Assembly (NCBI GenBank): GCA_016296635.1
Contig: JAEDIZ010000017.1
Coordinates: forward strand, 1-27,298
Direction: 5' to 3'
DNA from: Oscillospiraceae bacterium
Lineage (GTDB): Bacteria; Bacillota; Clostridia; Oscillospirales; Oscillospiraceae
Length of the DNA stretch: 27,298 nucleotides
The notes below the pieces were generated by a model that worked only from the letters and a program-made list of their open reading frames with translations, had not been told where the DNA came from and made no database searches. This document shows, in pieces, positions 16,466 to 23,062 of the stretch. The first letter of the stretch is position 1. Every line of letters starts with the position of its first letter. A program made the translations under genes and the position numbers.

Positions 16466-16494
16466 ACTATAGCACGAAATCATTGAAAATGCAA
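16466..16494 (-). promoter_or_regulatory. glmS operon promoter
   Basis: On the minus strand TTGCAT (16489-16494), a 17-nt spacer and TATAGT (16466-16471) with an extended TGC form a good sigma-A promoter. The leader to glmS is about 75 nt, too short for a cobalamin riboswitch. Confidence 0.75.
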
Positions 16495-16575
16495 GAGAAA
16501 CTTCAATTTTTGCGTATCCTTTCGTATTTTTGCAAGATACACATCATAATTATTCATTTTTTCCGCAAAATCGCA

Positions 16576-16613
16576 AAAAGGGCGGTGCAGAACGCATCCG
16601 GTTCCGCACCGCC
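16576..16613 (-). terminator. Terminator after the gntR gene
   Basis: The minus strand forms a 13-bp stem with one G-T wobble (GGCGGTGCGGAAC / GTTCTGCACCGCC) and a 7-nt loop, followed by CTTTTT. It ends the citDEF-hydro-lyase-gntR unit before the glmS promoter. Confidence 0.9.
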
Positions 16614-16631
16614 TTGCATTGGAAATCGTTC

Positions 16632-17606
16632 TTAATTCTGCCTTGCCCGAACCAGCTTTTCCCGGATGGAAAGGACGGAGCCGGCATCCGCTTCATAGCG
16701 GCAGGCAATGACTGTTCCGGTCTCGGAAAATGCACGGATGCAGGCCGAAACCCTTTCATCCGCAAACTTCTCATAGCCCTCCGGCACCAGCAGCACCTGT
16801 ACGCTCTGCAGGAAAACACACAGTCTATCCGGATCCTTTCCCTCGCAGACAGCAGCCGGCTGCGAAAGTTCTGCCAGCGCAGAAAGATCCCGCTGCAGAT
16901 TCTCCGCAAACTGCGAACCGGAAGAGAATATGCCGACATGCATCCCCCGGCGAAGCTTCACCAGCTGTCTCGCGGTCATTGCCGTAGGACGCAGCGCCGT
17001 TCTTGTGATCCGCTCGGGATCGATCCCGGCCCAGCCGCACTGTTCTTCCGGTTCTGCGTCTGTAACAATCAGGCTGATATCCTCCGGCAGGCGGTAGGGA
17101 TAGAGCTGCACATCGTGCAGCGAATACGAATACAGATCGATGCCCGGCAGACTCTTCAGCTGCTCATAAAGCTGTGACTGGATCTCGGCATCGGACGCGA
17201 CCAGCGCGACCTTGAGATTCTGCTGCAGCTGTCTGCGTTCGCGCAGCTTCAGATTGAGAAAGATCTCCATTTCTGAGGCTGAGAGCCGCAGCTCCTCCAG
17301 CTGATCCAGCATACTGTCGATCAGCTGCATGGCCTGCTCCTTCCGGCTGTCGCGGGAAAGCGCGCGGAAGCAGACAAAAGTGCCTCTGCCCTGCATCTTT
17401 TCAATCAGCTTATCATTCTCCAGCTCATCGTAGGCGCGCTTGACTGTACCTCTGGCCAGATTCATCTGCTGTGCCAATGCCCGGACAGTAGGCAGCCGCG
17501 TACCGAAGGGCAACTGCTCCGACTTGATATCCGCACGGATTTTATCAACAAGCTGCTGATAGATTGGAATATTCAGGCTCGCATCCACCATATAGCCTTC
17601 AAACAT
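16632..17606 (-). CDS. GntR-family transcriptional regulator with a C-terminal sensor-like domain
   Basis: A 324-residue regulator. Residues about 8-78 are a GntR winged helix-turn-helix: IPIYQQLVDKIRADI, GTRLPTVRALAQQMNLARGTVKRAYDELE and GRGTFV. This resembles the YtrA/short-GntR type. A short helical linker (residues about 85-125) leads to a roughly 200-residue alpha/beta domain starting KVALVASDAEIQSQLYEQL, not the usual FadR, HutC or aminotransferase partner; it loosely recalls a receiver or periplasmic-binding fold. AAAGGAG lies 11 nt before the ATG at 17606. It starts 19 nt after the hydro-lyase beta gene and is last in that operon. It likely controls the glm and cit operons through the TTGTAT palindromes; the effector is unknown. 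Confidence 0.85.
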   Translation of the reverse strand: MFEGYMVDASLNIPIYQQLVDKIRADIKSEQLPFGTRLPTVRALAQQMNLARGTVKRAYDELENDKLIEKMQGRGTFVCFRALSRDSRKEQAMQLIDSMLDQLEELRLSASEMEIFLNLKLRERRQLQQNLKVALVASDAEIQSQLYEQLKSLPGIDLYSYSLHDVQLYPYRLPEDISLIVTDAEPEEQCGWAGIDPERITRTALRPTAMTARQLVKLRRGMHVGIFSSGSQFAENLQRDLSALAELSQPAAVCEGKDPDRLCVFLQSVQVLLVPEGYEKFADERVSACIRAFSETGTVIACRYEADAGSVLSIREKLVRARQN

Positions 17607-17625
17607 ATGGCTGATTTCTCCTTTG

Positions 17626-18189
17626 TTATTTGTTTTCCAGACTCTCGAGATATGCGCCGCGCCCGGTTTCATAGAGATTGTTGCCCTCTGCATCGATGAC
17701 AACGATCACCGGCAGATCCTCAACCTCCAGACGGCGGATCGCCTCCGCGCCGAGATCCTCATAGGCAATGACCTCCGCTTTTTTGATGCACTTGCTCAGA
17801 AGTGCACCGCAGCCGCCGATGGCACCGAAATAGACCGCGCCGAATTTTTTCATGGCGGCAACGACCTCCGGACTGCGCTTGCCCTTGCCGATCATGCCGG
17901 TTTCACCCTGCTCGATGAGCATGGGGCTGTAAGCATCCATGCGGTAGGAGGTGGTGGGGCCGGCAGAGCCGATGGCCTGGCCTTCCTTGGCAGGCGTCGG
18001 GCCGACGTAGTAGATCGTCGCGTCCTTCATATCCATGGGCAGTTCTTTTCCCTGCTCCACCAGCTCGCAAAGGCGCTTATGCGCGGCATCGCGGGCGGTA
18101 TAGATCACGCCGGAAAGCAGGCAGGAATCGCCTGCGCGAAGTTTTCTCGCATTCTCGCGGGAAATGGGCATCTGAACCTTGATCGCCAT
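17626..18189 (-). CDS. Fe-S hydro-lyase beta subunit (class I fumarase/tartrate dehydratase type; probable mesaconase)
   Basis: A 187-residue small subunit matching the C-terminal domain of class I fumarases and tartrate dehydratases. Family motifs include LSGVIYTARDAAHKRL, YYVGPTPA, GSAGPTTSYRMDAYSP, GMIGKGKRS and YFGAIGGCGALLS. By homology it would be called fumarate hydratase beta. In the middle of a methylaspartate gene set it is more likely half of mesaconate hydratase, which makes citramalate and is a two-subunit, oxygen-sensitive Fe-S enzyme in C. tetanomorphum. It starts 1 nt after the alpha-subunit stop and precedes the gntR gene by 19 nt. Subunit identity is sure; substrate is inferred from context. 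Confidence 0.92.
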   Translation of the reverse strand: MAIKVQMPISRENARKLRAGDSCLLSGVIYTARDAAHKRLCELVEQGKELPMDMKDATIYYVGPTPAKEGQAIGSAGPTTSYRMDAYSPMLIEQGETGMIGKGKRSPEVVAAMKKFGAVYFGAIGGCGALLSKCIKKAEVIAYEDLGAEAIRRLEVEDLPVIVVIDAEGNNLYETGRGAYLESLENK

Positions 18190-18190
18190 C

Positions 18191-19030
18191 TTACAGCACC
18201 TCCGTCTTATGTCTTGTCACGTGGCAGTTGATGTTGACCGCAACGGGAAGACCCGCAATGTGGGTCGGGAAGGTCTCGATGTTTACTGCCAGCGCCGTGG
18301 TTTTGCCGCCGAAGCCCTGCGGGCCGATGCCGAGCGCATTGACTTTTTCCAGCATTTCCTGCTCCAGTTCTGCGTAATACGGGTCTGCGTTTCTCTCATC
18401 CACACTGCGCATCAAGGCTTTCTTGGCCATAAAAGCCGCCTTGTCAAAGGTGCCGCCGATGCCGACGCCCACCACGATGGGCGGGCACGGATTGGGGCCT
18501 GCATCCTCCACGACCTTAAGGATGAAATCCTTGACGCCCTGCAGGCCGTCCGAGGGCTTGAGCATCTTGATCTGGCTCATGTTTTCGCTGCCGAAGCCCT
18601 TAGGGGCAACGGTGATTTTCAGGCTGTCGCCCGGAACAAGATCGTAATAGATCATAGCCGGGGTGTTGTCGCCGGTATTTTTGCGGCGGATGGGATCGGC
18701 AACCACGGATTTACGCAGATACCCTTCCGTATAGCCGCGGCGGACGCCCTCGTTGATGGCGGCGCTCAGATCGCCGTCAATATGCACGTCCTGCCCGATC
18801 TCCAGAAAGACGCAGGCAACACCCGTATCCTGGCAGATGGGCTGCGGATAACTTTCCGCGATATGATAATTTTCCACGATGCGGCCGAGAATTTCCTTTG
18901 CAGCCGGCCACGGCTCTGCTTTTTCGCAGGCCTCGATTCTTTCTTTCATATCCTGCGGCAGATAGCAGTTGGCATCGATGCAGAGTCTTGCCACCACATC
19001 CGTGATTTGTGCCGCTTTGATTTCCTTCAT
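18191..19030 (-). CDS. Fe-S hydro-lyase alpha subunit (class I fumarase/tartrate dehydratase type; probable mesaconase)
   Basis: A 279-residue large subunit that carries the catalytic [4Fe-4S] cluster. Three candidate cluster cysteines are Cys66 (PICQDTGVACVF), Cys182 (NPCPPIVVGVGIGG) and Cys269 (NINCHVTRH), with spacing close to that of class I fumarases. KGFGSENMSQIKML is another family motif. The start at 19030 is chosen because GAGAGG lies 7 nt upstream and the protein then has normal family length; a longer frame runs into repeat copy B. With the beta subunit it probably hydrates mesaconate to citramalate here, though fumarate or tartrate remain possible. It is separated from citF by about 400 bp filled mainly by repeat copy B. 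Confidence 0.92.
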   Translation of the reverse strand: MKEIKAAQITDVVARLCIDANCYLPQDMKERIEACEKAEPWPAAKEILGRIVENYHIAESYPQPICQDTGVACVFLEIGQDVHIDGDLSAAINEGVRRGYTEGYLRKSVVADPIRRKNTGDNTPAMIYYDLVPGDSLKITVAPKGFGSENMSQIKMLKPSDGLQGVKDFILKVVEDAGPNPCPPIVVGVGIGGTFDKAAFMAKKALMRSVDERNADPYYAELEQEMLEKVNALGIGPQGFGGKTTALAVNIETFPTHIAGLPVAVNINCHVTRHKTEVL

Positions 19031-19098
19031 ATTGATACCTCTCATATTCATGAAATAATGCTTTTCAGGAAACGCCGTTTCCGGCGTTCCGTTAAAAA

Positions 19099-19425
19099 CA
19101 TCACAAATTTCATCCGCAAACACCTGCGGTAAGCGAGCGACCGCCCGTAGGGAGCGAGTCGAGCCGCCGGTCAGGTACCAAACACTTCAGACAAAAAGGA
19201 AAGTTTCCAAAGAAAACCATGTGGTTTTCTTTGGCGCGTCTTTCTCCATGCTTTCTGCGCGTGCAGAAAGCATGGCCGTCGGAGACATGACCAGCCGAAA
19301 CATTTTGCCAAAGGTTTCTTCCGCGCCCTCGGCGCGGGAATACGGATTCCGACTCGCTAGGAGCCGCCCTGAGGGCAGTCGCTCACTGGATGCCGCGCCG
19401 GTGCGTCAGCGTCCTCGCAATGACA
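19099..19425. repeat. Dispersed hairpin-rich repeat (copy B)
   Basis: Homologous to element A in the same orientation. The shared blocks are ACATCACAAATTTC, the GAGCGAGCGACCG...GGGAGCGAGTCGAGCCGCCGGTCAGG block (19131-19175), two hairpins (19207-19234 and 19246-19275), CATGACCAGCCGA (to 19298) and the ATACGGATT...TCGCAATGACA ending. The outer terminal inverted repeats seen in A are missing. It fills the gap between citF and the hydro-lyase alpha gene; I see no gene in it. Confidence 0.8.
19207..19275. other. Twin hairpins of repeat copy B
   Basis: Hairpin 1 (19207-19234) is CCAAAGAAAACC/GGTTTTCTTTGG with an ATGT loop. Hairpin 2 (19246-19275) is CCATGCTTTCTGC/GCAGAAAGCATGG with a GCGT loop. 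Relative to copy A, stem bases changed on both arms together, so pairing is maintained. Confidence 0.85.
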
Positions 19426-19434
19426 GTTTTTTCG

Positions 19435-20844
19435 TTACAGTGTCGGGACATTATAGATTCTGTCCAGCAGCTCGCCGTCGCGGCTGATGACCTCCGCCAC
19501 GACCCGGCTGCCCTTTGCGATGGGCTGCGGTTTTCCCGTGATGGCTTCTGTGCGTGCTTTCAGTTCTTCGATATCCACCACCGGCAGCTTCGCCGCGAGG
19601 AAGCGTTCTTTCAAATCCACTCTTGCCGGATTGACGGCAATGCCCCCCTGCGTCACAAGCACATCGATATCCTTGCCCGGCGTAGAAATACAGTTCACGC
19701 GGTCGGTCACGATGGGAAGTCTTGCGCGGATCATCGGTGCAATGATGACGGACATCTTTGCACCTGCAGCTGCATCGCTGTGGCCGCCGGAACCGCCCAT
19801 GATATAGCCGTTGGAGTCCGTATGGACATTGACATTGAAGTTGGTATCGATCTCTGTTGCGCCGAGAATGACCACATCCAGACTGTCCACCACGGCACTC
19901 TTGGCGCGCGGACTTGCATAGTGGATTGCAGAAATCTCTTCATGGCGCGGGTCTTCGCGGATGGAGCGCACCGCGTCCAGATCGAAGCACTGGACATCCA
20001 TCAGCTTCTCAAAGCAGCCCGCCTCCAGCATTTCCACCAGATAACCGGTGATGCCGCCGAGACCGAAGCTGCCGCGGATGCCTTCTTTGAGCATGATTTC
20101 CTTGAGGAACTTTGCCGTGGCCAGCGAAGCGCCGCCGGCGCCGGTCTGGAAGGAGAAGCCGTTCTGAAGAAGACCGGAGGCCTTGATCATCTTTGCAGCC
20201 GTCTTTGCCATGACCAGTCCAACCGGATCTCTCGTGATCTTCGTGGTACCGGAAACGATGCCGTTTGCATCGCCGATGGCGTCCACCGCAACCACATAAT
20301 CCACATAATCCTCGGAAATTGACCAGTCCGGCAGCGGATAGGCAACCAGATTATCGGTGATGACAACGACCTTTTTCGCGTACATGGCGTCCGGCATCGC
20401 ATAGCCGAGACTGCCGCAGGCAGACTTGCCGAACTTGCCGGAGCAGTTGCCCATGGGATCAGAGGAAGGCGCGGCGATGAACGCCACATCCACGGGCGTT
20501 TCGCCCCGGGCGATATCCGCCGGGCGGCCGCCGTGGGTGCGGAACTGCACCGGGTTTTCCATGATGCCCTCGGAGATGGCCTTTGCCACGGGGCCGGACA
20601 TATAGTCGGTCTGCAGCATGGTCACCACATGATTTTTAATATGATCCACCAGCGGCGCATGAATGGCAAAAATCGAGCTGGCGTTCACAGTCAGATCCCG
20701 GATGCCGAGGTTTGCAATCTCCTCCATGACCATGTTCAGCACATAGTCGCCGTTTCTCAGATGATGATGGAAGGAAACGGTCATGCCGCTTTTCAGACCG
20801 GAAAGTTCAATGGCCTCCCGGATTGTATTTACCAGTTTCTGCAT
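19435..20844 (-). CDS. citF: Citrate/citramalate lyase alpha subunit (acetyl-ACP:(citr)amalate ACP-transferase)
   Basis: A 469-residue CoA-transferase-fold subunit that swaps the acetyl group on the acyl-carrier subunit for the substrate. Visible motifs are GMTVSFHHHLRNGDYVLN, RTHGGRPADIARGE, FQTGAGGASLATAKFLKE, SFGLGGITGYLVEML and NVHTDSNGYIMGGSGGHSDAAAGAKM. It is somewhat shorter than enterobacterial CitF at the N-terminus. The genetic context (glutamate mutase, methylaspartate lyase, mesaconase-like hydro-lyase) makes citramalate the likely substrate, as in C. tetanomorphum. GAGGAGG precedes the ATG, which overlaps the citE stop (TGATG). Confidence 0.94.
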   Translation of the reverse strand: MQKLVNTIREAIELSGLKSGMTVSFHHHLRNGDYVLNMVMEEIANLGIRDLTVNASSIFAIHAPLVDHIKNHVVTMLQTDYMSGPVAKAISEGIMENPVQFRTHGGRPADIARGETPVDVAFIAAPSSDPMGNCSGKFGKSACGSLGYAMPDAMYAKKVVVITDNLVAYPLPDWSISEDYVDYVVAVDAIGDANGIVSGTTKITRDPVGLVMAKTAAKMIKASGLLQNGFSFQTGAGGASLATAKFLKEIMLKEGIRGSFGLGGITGYLVEMLEAGCFEKLMDVQCFDLDAVRSIREDPRHEEISAIHYASPRAKSAVVDSLDVVILGATEIDTNFNVNVHTDSNGYIMGGSGGHSDAAAGAKMSVIIAPMIRARLPIVTDRVNCISTPGKDIDVLVTQGGIAVNPARVDLKERFLAAKLPVVDIEELKARTEAITGKPQPIAKGSRVVAEVISRDGELLDRIYNVPTL

Positions 20845-21722
20845 CAGTCCGTTCCTCCTCTTTTCATACCGAGCTCTTCCGCCATGGCGATGGTCTGCTG
20901 TGCTCTTGCAACCACCGGTGCGTCGATCATTTTACCGTGCAGTGCAACAGCGCCCTTGCCCTGCCGCTTGCCTTCTTCGATGGCCTCCATGACCTCGTAG
21001 GCATAGTCAACTTCCTTCTGCGTGGGGCTGAACACCTCGTTGATGGCGTCCACATGGCGGGGCGAAATGGAAGCCTTGCCGGTGAAGCCGAGAGATTTTG
21101 CGTAGGCGGCATCGGTATAGATGCCCTCGTCATCGTTGACATCCGTAAAGGGGGTGTCATAGACATCGACCTCGGCAGCCCGGGCTGCCATGACCAGTCT
21201 GCTTCTTGCATACTCAATTTCGTGGCTGTCCTTGGTTCTGACGCAGCGCAGATCCTTGGTCAGATCCTCCGCGCCGAGGAACAGCGCCTTGACGCGCTTG
21301 CCTGCGGATGCGATTGCAAACGCATTTTCTACGCCCATGGCCGTTTCGATCAGCGGCATCAGGCAGACCGTATTTCTTGCATAGCCCAGCCGATCCTCTA
21401 CCTCGGACATATACGCATCCACCAGGTGAATATCGTCCGCGCAGCTGCTCTTGGGCAGCATGATGAGATTCGGCTTCTGCGGCAGCATCTCGTCAAGATC
21501 CTGCTTCCAGTAAGGCGTATCGACGGAGTTGATGCGGACGATCACTTCGCAGGAAAGCGCCATGTATTTCATGGCATTTCTGACCAGCACCCGGGCAGCA
21601 TCCTTTTCCGCCGGGGAGACTGCGTCCTCCAAATCAAAAATCACCGCATCGCAGCCAAGCACATTGGCATTGATGAGCATATTGGGCGTATTGCCCGGCA
21701 AAAACAGCATCGATCTTCTCAT
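20844..21722 (-). CDS. citE: Citrate/citramalate lyase beta subunit
   Basis: A 292-residue TIM-barrel lyase subunit of the HpcH/HpaI-CitE family that performs the retro-aldol cleavage; with citramalate the products are pyruvate and acetyl-ACP. Motifs include RRSMLFLPGNTPNM, AVIFDLEDAVSPAEKD with the acidic metal-binding segment, CLMPLIETAMGVENAFAIA, ALFLGAEDLTKDL, and GFTGKASISPRHVDAIN near the C-terminus. The ATG at 21722 follows the citD stop by 1 nt and is preferred over a longer start inside citD. It overlaps citF by one base. Assignment to the CitE family is firm; the substrate is inferred from the cluster. Confidence 0.94.
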   Translation of the reverse strand: MRRSMLFLPGNTPNMLINANVLGCDAVIFDLEDAVSPAEKDAARVLVRNAMKYMALSCEVIVRINSVDTPYWKQDLDEMLPQKPNLIMLPKSSCADDIHLVDAYMSEVEDRLGYARNTVCLMPLIETAMGVENAFAIASAGKRVKALFLGAEDLTKDLRCVRTKDSHEIEYARSRLVMAARAAEVDVYDTPFTDVNDDEGIYTDAAYAKSLGFTGKASISPRHVDAINEVFSPTQKEVDYAYEVMEAIEEGKRQGKGAVALHGKMIDAPVVARAQQTIAMAEELGMKRGGTD

Positions 21723-21723
21723 T

Positions 21724-21993
21724 TCATTCACCCTTTCCCCGCAGGATGGCCGTTTCAACGCGGGCCCGGATTACGCAGTCCAGCGCACCGCGGTCAAAAA
21801 TGCGGACGGAAGCCTTCTGCACGCCGTACTGCTGCAGAACCTCCTGCGCAGCGGTTTCGATCACTGCACCGAACTGCTGCTGCACTACGGATTCCACCCG
21901 GATCTGCAGTCCTTCCTCCGCCGGTTCAATCTCCACATAGGCGTCACTGGATTCCATGGTTCCTGCGACAGCCTTCTGTCTGATTTCAAGCAT
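21724..21993 (-). CDS. citD: Citrate/citramalate lyase gamma subunit (acyl carrier protein)
   Basis: An 89-residue acyl carrier that holds the phosphoribosyl-dephospho-CoA arm. The attachment serine is in AVAGTMESSD, with Ser15 aligning to Ser14 of enterobacterial CitD. YVEIEPAEEGLQI and the C-terminal DRGALDCVIRARVETAILR complete the family pattern. GAGGAG lies 8 nt before the ATG. It is the first gene of the citD-citE-citF-(copy B)-hydro-lyase-gntR unit, with a promoter overlapped by a palindrome. The enzyme that attaches its arm is encoded on the opposite strand nearby. Confidence 0.95.
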   Translation of the reverse strand: MLEIRQKAVAGTMESSDAYVEIEPAEEGLQIRVESVVQQQFGAVIETAAQEVLQQYGVQKASVRIFDRGALDCVIRARVETAILRGKGE

Positions 21994-22030
21994 CGTAAAC
22001 GCTCCTCTTGTATTGGTTTAATATGGCCCC

Positions 22031-22059
22031 ATTGTATAATACAATTTTTCTTTTTGCAA
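22031..22059 (-). promoter_or_regulatory. citD promoter with overlapping palindromic operator
   Basis: The minus strand reads TTGCAA (22054-22059), a 17-nt spacer, then TACAAT (22031-22036). A perfect palindrome, ATTGTAT-A-ATACAAT (22031-22045), covers the -10 and shares the TTGTAT half-site with the palindrome before glmS. Binding there would block RNA polymerase. Confidence 0.7.
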
Positions 22060-22076
22060 TAATTTTTCGGGATGCT

Positions 22077-22104
22077 TTGCAATCTGTCCGTTGTGATGTA
22101 TACT
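22077..22104 (+). promoter_or_regulatory. Promoter of the P-loop/citXG operon
   Basis: TTGCAA (22077-22082), a 16-nt spacer and TATACT (22099-22104) precede AGGAGG (22125-22130) and the ATG at 22139. It is divergent from the citD promoter, whose -35 is only 17 nt away. Confidence 0.65.
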
Positions 22105-22138
22105 GAACAAAACACGGGCTTTTCAGGAGGACAACAGC

Positions 22139-23062
22139 ATGTCAAACGATGCCTATACACATATCATCAGCACATATTTTGCCCCCCGCGGCCGCAGCCG
22201 TATGTATTCACTCGGCATGCAGATCGCACAGCAGTACCTCTCCCCCTTTGATAATCTCATCGGCATCATCGGCGAAGCAGGCTCCGGCAAAAGTGCACTC
22301 ATCAAGGGTATGTTCCCGGGACTGGAGCTGACCAACGATGATGACGGCGTGAATGTTCGGCCGCTTCCGCTTTTAGAGATAGACTCTTTCCACGGCTTTT
22401 TTACCCCGCATACCTATCACATCGACATCCGCTTTGAAACCGGCTTCACGCAGATGAGCGTTCTGGCAGACGCCATCACCGAGGCCATTCACCGGGAAAA
22501 GCGCGTGGTCGTGGAGCATTTTGATCTGATCGCGCCGTTTCTGCGTCAGCGCGCCAATCTGCTCATCGGCGTCGGCGAGGAGATCGTCATCACCCGCCCC
22601 ACCATCTTCGGCCCGGATCCGCAGGAAATTGTAAACATGGCCTATAAATCCGCACCCTACCGTCTGATGGCGCATACCGCAGAGGATCTGTGTGAGCTTT
22701 TCATGCCGGAGGAGGATCTGAACCGCTGCATGCACGGCGATGTTCGCCACGGCTTTACGCTGCAGTTCCCGGAACGCAAGCCCGATTTTGACATTCTGGA
22801 GGTGGAGCGCGGCGTGAATGAGATGATTGCGCAGGCGATTCCCGTTGCGTATTATGATGAATCGCATATGCGCATCGGCGATACCATCCATGTCTGTACC
22901 GGCCCGCGTACCCATGTCAGCAATACCTCGCAGATCAAGGGATTCCGGCTGCTGCCGCATTTTGTCTATGACCGCTCCATCAAGAGCTATCTTATGATCG
23001 GCGTAGTCGGTGAGGATTCCGAATCCTACCTCAGCCGCCTTGACCGGAGTCTTTTGGAATGA
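22139..23062 (+). CDS. P-loop protein with an AlaRS second-additional-domain-like C-terminus, function unknown
   Basis: A 307-residue soluble protein. Residues 41-53 (IGIIGEAGSGKSA) are a Walker A nucleotide-binding loop, and VVVEHFDLI at 123-131 is a Walker-B-like strand. The C-terminal third contains CTGPRTHVSNTSQIKGFRLL (253-272). This closely resembles the zinc-binding C-x-G-T-H-V-x-x-T-G-x-I motif of the second additional (editing) domain of alanyl-tRNA synthetase. I recall similar proteins being annotated with that domain name in Clostridia. The AlaRS HxxxH half of the zinc site is not evident. It is coupled to citXG by a 4-nt overlap (ATGA) and divergent from citD. A role in prosthetic-group or lyase maturation is inference; tRNA editing is equally untested. 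Confidence 0.78.
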   Translation: MSNDAYTHIISTYFAPRGRSRMYSLGMQIAQQYLSPFDNLIGIIGEAGSGKSALIKGMFPGLELTNDDDGVNVRPLPLLEIDSFHGFFTPHTYHIDIRFETGFTQMSVLADAITEAIHREKRVVVEHFDLIAPFLRQRANLLIGVGEEIVITRPTIFGPDPQEIVNMAYKSAPYRLMAHTAEDLCELFMPEEDLNRCMHGDVRHGFTLQFPERKPDFDILEVERGVNEMIAQAIPVAYYDESHMRIGDTIHVCTGPRTHVSNTSQIKGFRLLPHFVYDRSIKSYLMIGVVGEDSESYLSRLDRSLLE

